A DNA stretch of 64,000 bases from Arachis hypogaea (GCF_003086295.3 NC_092051.1:75517772-75581771), one strand, 5' to 3'; counted from the stretch's first letter, positions 45,601 to 56,753 are shown. Numbers and translations: made by a program. Notes: generated by a model from the letters alone, not told the origin.

Positions 45601-47766
45601 TCTGAGACTTCAAGGAGTTCTTAGGACGGCCACCTATCCTATCTCGACCACGAGAAGGAGAACCACTCATATTATATCTCGCAGTAGGAAGCCAGGCGAT
45701 AGCCTCAGCACTAGTCAGAGAAGACGAAAATGGGCAACAACCCGTCTACTTCATTAGCAAAGCACTACAGGGATCCGAGCTGAACTACCAGAAAATAGAA
45801 AAATTTGCCTATATTCTCATCCTAACATCTCGATGACTCCGCCCGTACTTCCAGGCTCACACCATTAAGGTTAGAACTAACCAGCCCATAAAAAGAATAT
45901 TGCAGAAAATAGATTTAGCAGGCAGAATTCTACAATGGGCAGTCGAGTTGTCAGAATTCGACCTCCAATATGAAGCTAGGATGGCCATCAAATCACAGTA
46001 TCTGGCCGACTTCATCACATAATTCACAGATACCCTGGAAACTCCCACAGAATGGAATCTCTACGTGGATGGTTCTTCAAATAAAACTGGAAGCGGCGCA
46101 GGCGTGATAATAGAAAGCAACCAAGGAACCCAAGTCGAGCACTCCCTCAAGTTCGGTTCCCGGCCTCCAATAACCAAGTGGAATATGAAGCATTATTAGC
46201 TGGTTTGAAGCTGGCTAAAGAGGTCGGTGCTTAAAAACTCAACATTTACAACGATTCACAAGTGGTCACATCACAAATAACAGGGAGCTACCAAGCCAAA
46301 GACCCCACCATGAAAAAATATTTGGATAAAACCAAGGAACTACTTGGACAAGTCGGGAAATATAAGATCTGTCACATACCCCGCGAACAAAATGCCCGAG
46401 CTGATGCACTCTCAAAACTAGCCAGCACCAAACCAGGGGGCAACAATAGAAGCCTCATCTAGGAAATGTTGCAAAACCCGTCAATCTCAGAAGAAGAAAA
46501 AGTCCTGGCCATAACAAGTCAGGACCAAGGATGGATGACCCCCATAATCAGCTACCTCAAAGAAGGAACACTCCCCACAGAAGAAAAGGAGGCAAAGAGG
46601 TTAAAAAGGGAGGCACAGTACTACACCATCATAAACAACATCCTATACAAAAGAGGGATCTCAATACCTTTACTAAAATACGTGCCGACCTCCAACACAA
46701 GGGAAGTGCTAGAAGAAATACACGGCGGCATTTGTGGCAATCATCTCGGGGCACAACCTCTCGCCAAAAAAATACTCCGGGCGGGATTTTATAAGCCAAC
46801 TCTACAGAAAGAAGCCACAGAATTTGTAAAGACATGTTCACCATGTCAAAAACATGCCAACTTCCATATCGCCCCGCCAGAAGAGCTCATCAGCGTGACT
46901 TCGCCTTGGCCGTTTGCAAAATGGGGACTCGATCTTCTCGGCCCCTTCCCACAGGGATCAGGACAAGTTAAATTTCTCATAGTAGGAGTAGATTACTTTA
47001 CAAAGTGGATCGAGGCAGAGCCCCTAGCCAATGCCACCGCTCAAAGAAGCCGGAAATTCTTATATCAAAACATTGTCACAAGGTTCGGGGTTCTATATTC
47101 AATAACCACAGACAATGGCACCCAATTCACAGATGCAGGCTTCAGAAAACTAGTAGCCGACTTGAATATAAAGCACTAGTACACCTCCGTCGAACATCCA
47201 CAAGCCAATGGGCAGGCCGAAGATGCTAACAAAGTCATATTGGCCGGATTAAAACGGAGATTACAATATGCAAAGGGAACCTGGGCAGAAGAGCTCCCAC
47301 AGGTCCTGTGGACATATCGAACAACGCCATATTCCACCACGAAGGAATCCCCTTCCGATTAGCATACGGAACAGAGGCGATGATTCCAATAGAGATTGAG
47401 GAAGGGTCGCCCAGAGTAGTTCACTACAATGAGGAAGCAAACTTCCAACTTCAGAGAGAAGAGCTCGACTTGCTACCAGAAATCCAAGAAAGAGCTCGAA
47501 TCAGGGAAGAAGCTCTAAAATGCCAAATGGCTTCCAGATATAATCAAAAGGTAGTGCCGAAAAGTTTTACAGAAAATGATCTCATCCTAATCCGAAATAA
47601 TATCGGAACAACTCGACCAGGAGAGGGAAAGCTGGCAGCAAACTGGAAAGGACCCTACCGAGTTGTAGAAGTACTTGGAAAGGGCTACTACAGACTGTCT
47701 GAACTCGATGGATGAGAGCTTCCCAGGTCATGGCACGCCTGCAACCTCAGAAGGTACTACAGTTAG
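42642..47766 (+). pseudogene. gag-pol: Element E gag-pol, many nonsense codons and frameshifts
   Basis: Starts MADGHDNDHDSDLDNRTP, with a coiled-coil stretch, then Tat-type gag (FRSRMYLTDASDAIRCKAF, TAIRWFDNLPP). A degenerate zinc-knuckle-like CEYHRIRGHST follows. Protease has VDQGSSADILF. RT has FMDSYSGYNQIP and VYVDDMLIK. RNase H has WNLYVDGSSN. Integrase has HGGICGNHLG, WGLDLLGPFPQG and ITTDNGTQF. Stops in frame: 43416, 45504, 45603, 45834, about 46019, about 46460 and 47177. Shifts occur near 46160 and near 47335 (one C fewer than D in a C run). The frame ends at 47764-47766. By comparison with D this was a single gag-pol frame. Confidence 0.9.
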
Positions 47767-48330
47767 AAAAGATAAAAGATCTCATCATTGGATGTACTCT
47801 TTTTCCTGAAAAGGTTTTTTAATGAGGCACCAAGCTGAGACTCACACAATCCCATATGTATATATTTGCACTTTTTCTTTAAATAAAATGCATTTTAAAG
47901 ATATTCTACAAAGATTTCAAGACGCATTAATCTGAAGCATTCATCGTCCAATTATAAAGCAACATATCGGAAAAAAGTGAAAAATAATTTCACTGCACGA
48001 TCACGATAAAGACAAATCATCCGATAAAGGTGAAAACGCGATTCACCCAAAGGACGATCTAGATATGCCAACCATTTTTTACAAATCGGCAAAGATGAAC
48101 ACAAAATAATGTAAGAAGTTAGCAAAGGTGATCTAAAAAAGAACCTGACGAGGTCTTACGGATCGCTAAAATAATAACTTATAGACTGGTCGAACACTAA
48201 GAAGTCGAACCAAGTCAAACCAAGTTATAAGTAAACCCTGGAAAGAGGTCTGGCCAACCCTATTAAAGAGGATTACTTTAACTTAGAAGGGCCCGACACA
48301 ACAAAGTCGGCCCAAAACAAAAAGTTAAAA
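47767..48330. other. Element E spacer after pol
   Basis: Non-coding, alignable in reverse with D 37611-38018. It includes decayed repeat units at its end. No ORF is supported. Confidence 0.6.
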
Positions 48331-49482
48331 AAGTAATCCCTGAAAGAGACTTGACAAAGGTTCAAGAGAGAGGATTACAAAAAATAACTTAAAGGAGACC
48401 GATACAACCAAGTCAGACTCCTACTACTGAAAGTAATCCCTGAAAGAGACCTAACAAAGGTCCAAGAAAGAGGATTACGAAAATAACCTGGAAAGAGGTC
48501 GACCTAACAAAGTCGATCTCCTACAAACAAGTTATAAAAGTAATCCCTGAAAGAAACCTGACAAAGGTCCAAGAAAGAGGATTACAAAGAATAACTTAAA
48601 GGAGACTGATACAACCAAATCGGACCCCTACTACTGAAAGTAATCCCTGAAAGAGACCTAACAAAGGTCCAAGAAAGACGATTACGAAAATAACCTGGAA
48701 AGAGGTCGACCTAACAAAGTCGATCTTCTACAAACAAGTTATAAAAGTAATCCCTGAAAGAGACCTGACAAAGGTCCAAGAAAGAGGATTACAAAAAATA
48801 ACTTAAAGGAGACCGATACAACCAAGTCGGACTCCTACTACTGAAAGTAATCCCTGAAAGAGACCTAACAAAGGTCCAAGAAATAGGATTACGAAAATAA
48901 CCTGGAAAGAGGTCGACCAAACAAAGTCGATCTCCTACAAACAAGTTATAAAAGTAATCCCTGAAAGAGACCTGACAAAGGTCCAAGAAAGAGGATTACA
49001 AAAAATAACTTAAAGGAGACCGATACAACCAAGTCGGACTCCTACTACTGAAAGTAATCCCTGAAAGAGACCTAACAAAGGTCTAAGAAAGAGGATTATG
49101 AAAATAACCTGGAAAGAGGTCGACCTAACAAAATCGATCTCCTACAAACAAGTTATAAAAGTAATCCCTGAAATAGACCTGACAAAGGTCCAAGAAAGAG
49201 GATTACAAAAAATAACTTAAAGGAGACCGATACAACCAAATCAGAACCCTACTACTGAAAGGTTATAAAAGTAATCCCTGAAAGAGACCTAACAAAGGTC
49301 CAAGAAAGAGGATTACGAAAATAACCTGGAAAAAGGTCGACCTAACGAAGTCGATCTCCTACAAATGAGAAGATCGTAAAAAGTAATCCCCGAAACAGAC
49401 CTGACGAAGGTCCAAGAGTTTAGTAGGGGACCAACACAAAGAAATCGGTTACAGAGTGCTAAAGAACACACACAAAGCGAGA
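48331..49482. repeat. Tandem array in element E with alternating 100/107-bp units
   Basis: AAGTAATCCC anchors start at 48331, 48431, 48538, 48638, 48745, 48845, 48952, 49052, 49159, 49269 and 49381. Intervals alternate 100, 107, 100, 107, 100, 107, 100, 107, then 110 and 112. Two unit types (one with GGAGACCGATACAACC, one with GGAAAGAGGTCGACC) therefore form a 207-bp higher-order repeat. The array is homologous to the D array but organised differently. Confidence 0.95.
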
Positions 49483-49942
49483 AAACCAAACAAGTCGGAC
49501 CCCTACAACTACAGAGATTCAAGCTACAAAACAAAAACCCAAGGAGGTCGGGCTGCAAGATGTCAGCATTGGCAGAAGGAAGCCTAGCCAAAAAACCTGT
49601 TCTTTACAGAGTCATAAGGCCTCGAAAGGCCACCAACACTTACTATCCAAAAGATGGCAAGCTAATTGTTTGTTTTTCAAAATAAAAAGTTGCTAGAAAA
49701 GCAACTAAGAAATGTCAGCAATCAAATAAAAAAGTTTCCAAACGCCCACAAGCCGGGCCAACTACTTTAAAGAAAAAGATCAACAAGCATCAGAAGCCTT
49801 CTCGGCAGCATCAGGAGCCTTCTTGACAGCATCAGAACAAGGAGAGGGGGGCGAGTCTGAATCGGCACCGCATCTACAGTACCATCCTCCCGGTTCAGGA
49901 TCTGGCAATCCAACTCGGGCTAAACTAGAGGAGCGGAAGAAG
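49483..49942. other. Element E spacer holding the shifted C-terminus of the antisense ORF
   Basis: On the minus strand, about 49960-49780 encodes in another frame the tail that in D follows the acidic segment (GWYCRCGADSDSPPSPCSDAVKKAPD versus TVDAVPIQTRPPSPPNDAAKKAPD). The rest is array flank. Confidence 0.6.
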
Positions 49943-51712
49943 TCAGCACCTTGGTAGAAAACACAGGGGAGGAACCACCTCATCGTCATCACCCTCATCA
50001 TCAGGGACAATCTTGCCATCCCTGACAACATTATCCAAGCTAAAGAGGGTAAGATCGGCCTCGGGAGCAATGATTCGAACTTGTTCTCTCAAGTTCTCAT
50101 AAGCAGCAGTCACGCTGCCAACGAGATGACCTTGGAGCTCAGCATAGTCTTCCCGGGCATTGTCAAGCTCCTCTCTCAGGCGCCTCCCCTCCCTATAGGA
50201 TGTAACATAGCTATCCTTATGCATCAAGGCTGCGTCTTCAGCCAACCTCAAAGAAGCAGCCAACGCTTCAGAACTCGTCTTCTCGTTCTCCAAGTCTTTT
50301 TCCAGCTTAGCCACCTTCACCTCAAGCTCCTCCTTCAGTCCCTTCATCCAGTCGAATTCTTGTTTCGCCTCCTCCATAAACGCCCTGGTAGCATGGAGAG
50401 GAAGATTCTGAGCAGTCCAATATATGGCAGCCGACATGTATGCCATCTTAACATGATTTCGAGCCATAAATTCCAAGTGATGAAGGATGGACACATCATC
50501 CATGAAAAGAGCACCGTAGGGACCGATTTGTTGATCCACGAATTCAATAGCATTAAAATCAGGAGCATCGAGGTCAAAAGGCTCAGCAGTCTTTTGTTTT
50601 TCATTGGGAGGAGCAACAGAAGGGGCAGTAGAAGTGACGTGAGGATCTGCCAAACAAACTCGGGGAGTAGGGATCACCTTCTTGACCCCAGCAGAACTCT
50701 GCACCGAGGGCTTCTCGCGCACTTGGGAAGATCCCTCCCCAGCCGCCTGGGCAGCAGCATTTCTGGCAGCAGTCGCCCTCTGCGCCCTCTTATAAGCTTT
50801 CATGGATTCATTATTCCTCATTGCCTCTGCAAACAAAACAGAAAACTCAGCTACAAGTCGGACAAGTCGGAAAAGACAGCTACAAGCAACATAAACAATA
50901 TCATAAAAGAAACACAAGATACCTAGTTCAGATTGAAGAAGAGAAGGATTGGTTAGGAATTTCTTTGTGTCTAGATGGGGAGGTTGACCCCAGCGTTCTT
51001 CCAAGATAGTCACAAAGGCCCGCTCAGCCTCATCCAATATCTCCCACGAATACCGGGAGACCCTCACATCTTTTTGCCATTCCAAGGGAATGGCAAGTTC
51101 GTCATTTTCATCCAGAAAAAAGGGGCGAGCTCCTTCAACAGCTCGGACCTTGAAAAAGTAGTTCTTAAAGTCACGGAACGACTCGTCAAACAAGGAAAAA
51201 GCTTTCTTTCCTTGGGTAGAACGAAAGGACACCCAAGCTGACTTCTTTTTTACCACACCGGGCTTAGTCAAAACAAACAAATAGAAAAAGAGAGATCGGG
51301 GAGCAGGAATACTAAAACCGTCGCACAGCAACTGGAAAATTTTTATAAAACCCCAGGAGTTGGGGTGAAGTTGAGAAGGGGCAACATTACAAGACCATAA
51401 CAAGTCGGTTTCAAATTGAGTAAACGGAAGAGTAATACCCAGTTGACCAAAGAAAAAATTGTAAACATAAAAGAAGGGGCGATTGTCAACAACTCGAGTC
51501 GAGAAGCATACCCTCTCGTCAGAAGAAGGAGGAACAAGCTCATAGTTCTTCTCATCACCAGAATTACTACAGACACTATGAAACTGCCTAAGCTGAGCAC
51601 AAAACTCAGAATCAACCAACGAGACACACATGAGAACCATGGAGTCCACCCAATCAGCCATACCCGCCGAAACCTGGGAAGGCATCGCTACGACGTTATT
51701 TCGGGAAGACAT
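49943..51712 (-). CDS. Antisense ORF of element E ('putative gypsy type transposon' family, PF04195-like), 589 codons
   Basis: Uninterrupted from MSSRNNVVAMPSQ at 51712. Residues about 105-190 (NVAPSQLHPNSW, FQLLCDGFSIP, FFYLFVLTKPG, WVSFRSTQGKK, FKNYFFKV) resemble the PF04195 domain. Residues 300-380 form an Ala/Pro-rich linker. Residues 440-545 are heptad-rich coiled coil. The end is acidic; compared with D a frameshift near residue 575 replaces the natural C-terminus. Residues 264-295 are encoded by a predicted 96-nt intron whose sequence happens to be open. The ORF is read opposite to gag-pol, between pol and the 3' LTR, as known for antisense ORFs in some Tat elements. No catalytic motif is recognised. 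Its biochemical role is unknown. Confidence 0.85.
   Translation of the reverse strand: MSSRNNVVAMPSQVSAGMADWVDSMVLMCVSLVDSEFCAQLRQFHSVCSNSGDEKNYELVPPSSDERVCFSTRVVDNRPFFYVYNFFFGQLGITLPFTQFETDLLWSCNVAPSQLHPNSWGFIKIFQLLCDGFSIPAPRSLFFYLFVLTKPGVVKKKSAWVSFRSTQGKKAFSLFDESFRDFKNYFFKVRAVEGARPFFLDENDELAIPLEWQKDVRVSRYSWEILDEAERAFVTILEERWGQPPHLDTKKFLTNPSLLQSELGILCFFYDIVYVACSCLFRLVRLVAEFSVLFAEAMRNNESMKAYKRAQRATAARNAAAQAAGEGSSQVREKPSVQSSAGVKKVIPTPRVCLADPHVTSTAPSVAPPNEKQKTAEPFDLDAPDFNAIEFVDQQIGPYGALFMDDVSILHHLEFMARNHVKMAYMSAAIYWTAQNLPLHATRAFMEEAKQEFDWMKGLKEELEVKVAKLEKDLENEKTSSEALAASLRLAEDAALMHKDSYVTSYREGRRLREELDNAREDYAELQGHLVGSVTAAYENLREQVRIIAPEADLTLFSLDNVVRDGKIVPDDEGDDDEVVPPLCFLPRC
50827..50922 (-). other. 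Predicted 96-nt intron in the element E antisense ORF
   Basis: Minus strand CTAG|GTATCTTG donor and TTTGTTTGCAG|AGGCAATG acceptor. Same codon position as in D, different length (96 versus 102), both multiples of three. Confidence 0.7.
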
Positions 51713-52555
51713 GAGGTCAACTAAAGCGAAATAAAATCCAGAAAGAAAACAAAAGAAAGCGAAAATGCAAAAGGTCCACCCTCAAACAGTTTATCAGATG
51801 AAAGCACTATTTCTACAGTTTATCAGAAATGGCCAAGCGAAAAGGCACAAACTTTTTCGAAATCATCAAAGACACAGCCTTTTTTCCAAAATCAAACAAA
51901 TTATCATCAAAAGCACAAACGAGAAATAACATGCAGAAGCCCTAAGCACATTAAAGCAATAGGAAAAGCGGAAAAGATTCATACAAAAGGATGAAAAAAC
52001 TTCAGAGCACGCATTACGACAATAACCAGGAACAGTAAAAGCAGAAAGACCCAAACTTCCCTCAAGGCAAAATCGTAACTTAATCACAAAAAGCCAAAGC
52101 AGCGAAAGAGAAAGAAAGTACGAATGGAACTCACCTGGAGAAGAGAAAAGCTTCAAAGAAGGAGATGAAAAAATGAAAATTGTTCCGAGAATCGCCAAGC
52201 GACGTCGCAACGCAGGAAAGGAAGAAGCGTAAAGCGAAAAACAGAGAACGAGAAAAACGGAGGAAAATGATGAAGAAGTTACGAAAAAGCAAAGATGAGA
52301 AACCATTTCTGATTTTTCAAAAATCAAAATAAAGAGCCAAAAGAAAAAACGGGGCAATTAGTGCTAATTAATTAGGGTATTAAACCCTCGCACGTTCCCC
52401 AGGACAAAGCACTAATACAAAAGCGCGCGCTTTTAGAGAAAAACGTTCTGTATTCAAAAGATTCTACAAAAGAAAGAAATCGACAAAATGCTTGAGTTTG
52501 GCTTCATCAGAGAAGGACCGAAGTCAAAGACTCGACCTCAACAAAAGACCAAGCT
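51713..52555 (-). other. Upstream region of the element E antisense ORF
   Basis: Would contain the promoter and leader of the antisense gene. It aligns in reverse with D 33603-34666 (for example GGGTTTAAT near GAACGTGCGAG). On the minus strand it is pyrimidine-rich just upstream of the ORF. Chance ORF 52357-51866 (Phe/Leu/Ser-rich) is not convincing. Confidence 0.4.
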
Positions 52556-52568
52556 CAAGCAGGGGCAC
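52556..52568 (+). promoter_or_regulatory. Element E polypurine tract
   Basis: CAAGCAGGGGCAC abuts the 3' LTR; the D copy matches. Confidence 0.6.
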
Positions 52569-52996
52569 TGTTCATACCCTGAGTCGAGTTACCCGACCTG
52601 GGATGATTGGCGACAAGGCAACCGACCTCTTCAGGTCAGGCTAGACGACCTCTTCTCGAAGAGGTCGGCCAAATCGACAGGAGAGCCCAATAAAGGGCCC
52701 AAATAGAGGAACACGATCCAAATCCACAAGCCATCCGAGCCTATAGAGATAAGGGCGGTTCCCTTGAAGATAAGCTGACCTCAACTCAAAGATAACGATA
52801 AGATAAGATAACTAACTTATCTTATCTAGAAAGGTCAGCCCACTGGAGCACCCATGTATAACTCATACTCTGATTCTACATAAAACCTGTTTAATACCCA
52901 TGCTAACTTAAGCATCAGAGTCTCTTGCAGGTACCTCCCACCCTCCGGTGGCCAAGGATCAGCAGTACAGCAAGTCCAATAAGTCGGACACAACGA
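52569..52996 (+). repeat. Element E 3' LTR, truncated and lacking its TATA box
   Basis: Aligns with 42060-42600 but ends at ACACAACGA, about 130 bp short. It also lacks 16 bp including TATAAATA: CACTCTACTATAAATACACTGG in the 5' LTR is CACTGG here, a deletion between two CACT copies. Confidence 0.85.
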
Positions 52997-53398
52997 ATAT
53001 GGTTTGCTTATTCACTTGAATATGGTTTGCTTGAAAGAGATGGCCAGCTTAGAGCTCTTTTCGGCTTTAAGAGTAAGAGGGAAATGGCTCGTACTCAGAG
53101 TTGGTGCACAAGGTTCAATAAGGTTCCACGCTTCACCTCGAAGCACACGGATTTGTATCATGCTCAATTGCATGGATCAAAGAGAACGTTTGGTCACCAT
53201 GGTGAGATTCTACTCTTTAAACCGCCCGGATGGAGACAACCCACCATGGTATGGTCACTTCTTTTTCAATTTAATTCTTGCTAATTGCTTTCATTTTTAT
53301 TTTCTTTTCATTTTACTTTATTGAACCTGGAATCATGCATAGCATTCATATTAATCGTTGCATTCTACATTTATCTTACATATAAAAAAAAGGGGATG
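52997..53398 (+). other. Element C interior after E, short open stretch of unknown origin
   Basis: Begins with two direct copies of AATATGGTTTGCTT (about 52996 and 53019). One frame then reads EYGLLERDGQLRALFGFKSK, RTQSWCTRFNKVPRF and GHHGEILLFKPPG up to 53284. I do not recognise this peptide. It may be the tail of a C-element reading frame whose upstream part was deleted. Confidence 0.4.
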
Positions 53399-53863
53399 CA
53401 CGACGCGACCGCATGCCCCATGCGATCGCGTCATATTGCGAAAACACTATCCACGTGACCGCGTCACCCACGCGGCCGCGTGCCCTGGAGATCGGCGTCA
53501 AGATCCAACGTCCAGAAAGTTAGGATGGAATCGTGCGGCCCTTGTGTGTTTTGCACAAATTGGCCCACGCAATCGCATGCCCCATGCGATCGCGTCCCTT
53601 GCACAAAAACAATCCCACGCGACCGCGTGAGTGACGTGATCGCGTCGCATGGATTGCACAACACACTAGAAGGAGACAGAGAGTTGTGCCGAAATGACGC
53701 TGGAGTCGTGCGTCTAGCACAAATTCCAGCGACGCAATCGCGTGACCCACGCGATCGCGTCATCCCCTCTCCTATCCCTCTCACGCGATCGCGCGACCTA
53801 CGCGATCGCGTCACCCCCATTTTCACCCCACCACGCGACCGCGTTCCCCACGCAGCCGCGTGG
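53399..53863. repeat. Seven CpG-rich dyads inside element C
   Basis: Pairs such as ACGCGACCGCATG, CCCC, ATGCGATCGCGT recur seven times. Gaps are 3-4 nt (CCCC, CCC, AGTG, ACCC, ACCT, CCCC). Core and layout match the U3 dyads of the C LTRs, but this array is internal, about 1.4 kb upstream of the transposon-domain ORF. Confidence 0.9.
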
Positions 53864-55303
53864 ATTTCAAAATATAACCCCCTCAGATCACACGAACCCT
53901 ATTATCGCGCCGCCCCCTCCCCCCCCGGAACCTCATCTCTCTCTCTCTCCCCAACCATCAACCACTACCGCCCAGCCACCATTACCGCTGCACCAACCAC
54001 CGCCGGGAACCGCTGACCACCCACCGCCGCCGTCCACCCCCCAGCCACAACGAACCCCCTCTTCTTTCTTCCTATTTCTTCTTCCTCCCTCCTCCCCGCC
54101 ACTGCCCCCCCTCCGCGCCACCACACGCCGCCGCCACCGTCCAACCACAACCCCCCTTCAACCAGCAACACCACCCATTTTCCCCCTCCCTTTCCCTACC
54201 ACCATCACTCTCTCTTTTCCCCTGCCGAACAGCCGCGCCACCGTGCCAACCACCGGACGCCACCATCACCACCACCCAACCACCTTCCTGCCTACTCTCC
54301 TTATTCCGCCTTCCAGGTTCCGCAACACGGAATCCCTTTTATCCGTTCGTAGTTCTTCTTTTTTTTTCCGTTTCTGTTCATAATTAGGATAGATAGTCTT
54401 GCATGTTGTAGTGGATTTTAGGTTGTTAGGTAGCCTAGGCTGTGGCTAGTGGCTCTAGGTCTGTTTATTTGTACTGTTCTTGCTTCTGTTTTATCATATT
54501 TGCAAATCTGCTGTTGCTGTAATCTTGTTCATATGCTGTATTTCTTGTATATTGCTGCTCTTTACATTGAATTTTCATGTTTATATTATATATATGTACC
54601 TGCAGCTTGACTTTTTAATTCATATGAACTGCTTTGATTGCTGTTTATTTTCCGGGATAATCCAATTTTAGCCAGAATGCTGCCCAAATTTCTATACAAA
54701 TGTTTTCATTCATATTTCGGTTTGGCAATTTGAACTCTGTTTTCCACTGCTATAACCAAACCATTTCATAATTGCCAGGGCATGCCTTCTTATCCTTTTT
54801 TATTTCCTAGTTTATAAACTGCATTTGTGATGTTTTGATTCCAATTTTTGCTTTTTTTATATCTATTTGAATCAGCATCTACTTGTTTTTCTTGTTTGGT
54901 TATGAGTCACTATAGTTCCTACCTGTGAATCCTTGTTACATGGAATATTTTCTTTATGCCACTTACCTTAACCCACTTTTTACTGACTCACTAATTTTAA
55001 TTTATTGACTTCTTTTTCAAATTCTCACCATACTAACCTTTTAAAATATCTTTTCTGATTTTTCACTTTCCTCTAACTTTCTAACCATGGCATAATGACA
55101 ATTTTTCCATTTAACTTGAATTCTGATACATTTTGGATTGTAACTTATTCCTTTCAAACTTTTAAACTACTATACAATCCTTAATGCACATTTACTTAAC
55201 TCATTTACCTCATTCAAATTCTCCCATGCCACTTTATGTTTTCTTTGCCTATATGCCTACTTGCTTTCCTATTTTTATATATCCTGGTTTTCCATTTTTC
55301 AGG
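53864..55303 (+). other. Element C leader of the transposon-domain ORF: C-rich block, then AT-rich intron-like stretch
   Basis: 53884-54330 is extremely C-rich (CCACCACC, CCGCCGCC runs), giving a chance Pro/Thr-rich ORF. 54370-55300 is T-rich and ends in TTCCATTTTTCAG just before GATGTCTGCC, a good 3' splice acceptor. The stretch could be an intron of a subgenomic RNA for the downstream ORF. Confidence 0.5.
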
Positions 55304-56753
55304 ATGTCTGCCTCACAGCGGAAAGGAAAGGGCAAAGCTACTGGCAAGCGCAAAAGAGGAGATTCATCCCAGTCTATCATTGACCTAATGCATGATACCT
55401 CATGGCGGGAGAAGAACTTTACACAGCAGGAAAAAGTTGACCAGCTGCTCCCTGCACATGATTCAATAAAATTTACAAACCGATACTGTGAGCTGAAGTA
55501 TCCGGCATTTGCAAACTCTAGGAATCTATACATGGAAGAGAACTCTGAGGATTCCAGAAGCACTCCAGCAGTACACCACTAAGCAAATCAAGCAAAGAGG
55601 CTGGTTCTTTCTGGAGAGAGCACTGACAGAAGTCAATGCATCTTGGGTCCGGGAATTCTACTGCAATTACTATATCACTATCCTAGATGCAGTGAACCTG
55701 AGAGGAAAGCAGATTCTGGTCACTGAGGAGGCCATAGAGGACATTCTCCGGCTCCCAGCCAAGTCCGATCAGCTTGATAGTTATAAAAAGGCTGAGGAGG
55801 ACATGCGCCTGATGTGGTTTGATTGGGATGCTGTGAAGGCACGGATAGCTCTCAACCCAACTGTTCCTTGGGAGATGGGTCAGGACCCCACCATGCCTAG
55901 AGGGATCAAGAGGGCGTACTTAAATGATGAGGCTTGGTTATGGCACTAGATCTTGAGCAACTATGTGATGCCGAGTACTCATGAGACGGAGATCCCAGCT
56001 GCTATGATCACCCTCCTATGGTGTGTGATGGAGGGTAAGGACCTTTATCTACCACGCTTTATCCGGCATTATATGGCCAGGGTCCACGTCCGAGGCACCC
56101 TCCCTTTTCCATATCTGGTTACACAGCTAGGCCGTCGAGCTGACGTGCCATGGGAGGATGCCGATGAGAGACCACCAGCGGCGGACTGCAGGAAGATCAT
56201 TCCTCACAGCAGGAACTTCCTAGCTTTGGGCTACAGACCACCACCCTTCACTGCTACTGATGAAACAGCCCCACCGTCTGCTGGACCCTCTTCATCCACG
56301 GCTGCCCCTGCTGCCCCTGCTGCCACCACTGCACCTCCACCTGCCTCTGAGCCCGTATACCGCCTCGTGCACCGCCTATTCTGACAGCTTGATCAGATGG
56401 AGCGCCGTAACCTGCGCCGGTATGACATATTGGAACGTCGCAGCCAGCGACGCTATTCGCATCTGAAGCTGATGATCCGACAGGGCGGTGACATCCCCTC
56501 CGAGCCCGACACACCATCAGAGCCATCAGAGGAGGAAGAGGATGAGCCCCAGGAGGAGACCCATCCGCAGGCAAGCACAGAGCAGGCTGCACCACATCAG
56601 GAGGTTACCATCAGATCGAGGCTGCAAATCCGGACATCCCGATCCAGTCAGCACCACCTCTACAGCAGCCAGACCCTCAGCCCACCACCACCACAGAGCC
56701 TCCAGTTACCATCCCTACCTGTGATGACACCCCTTCACACCCGGCTTGACTGA
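55304..56753 (+). pseudogene. Putative plant transposon-domain ORF (PF20167-like) of element C, broken
   Basis: Starts MSASQRKGKGKATGKRKRG, a basic N-terminus that could be a nuclear signal. Conserved parts are KQRGWFFLERA, WVREFYCNYY, LVTEEAIEDILRLP and LPFPYLVTQLGRRA, related to the A protein. A frameshift lies near 55545 and in-frame stops at 55947 (TAG) and 56382 (TGA). The tail is Ala/Pro-rich then very acidic (SEPSEEEEDEPQEE), ending near 56753. It sits in the env position. I see no signal peptide or membrane anchor, so an envelope role is not supported. The function is unknown. Confidence 0.7.

Larger units (their letters stand above)
42060..52996 (+). mobile_element. Element E: Tat-type LTR retrotransposon with antisense ORF, nested in C
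   Basis: The 5' LTR (42060-42600, 541 bp), primer site, gag-pol (42642-47766), tandem array (48331-49482), antisense ORF (51712-49943) and truncated 3' LTR (52569-52996) follow the same order as D. It is the innermost layer. The right LTR lacks about 130 bp of its end, so the target duplication cannot be checked; the left flanking pentamer is CCACC. Confidence 0.9.

Noticed and set aside
50081..50926. 281-codon plus-strand ORF in element E
   Set aside because: It lies exactly opposite the antisense ORF that is conserved in D; this frame is not conserved and includes the predicted intron.
53742..54383. 213-codon Pro/Thr/Pro-rich ORF
   Set aside because: It comes from a C-rich low-complexity block and the CpG dyads; no conserved domain and no conserved start. 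The reverse-strand Gly-rich ORFs are its shadow.
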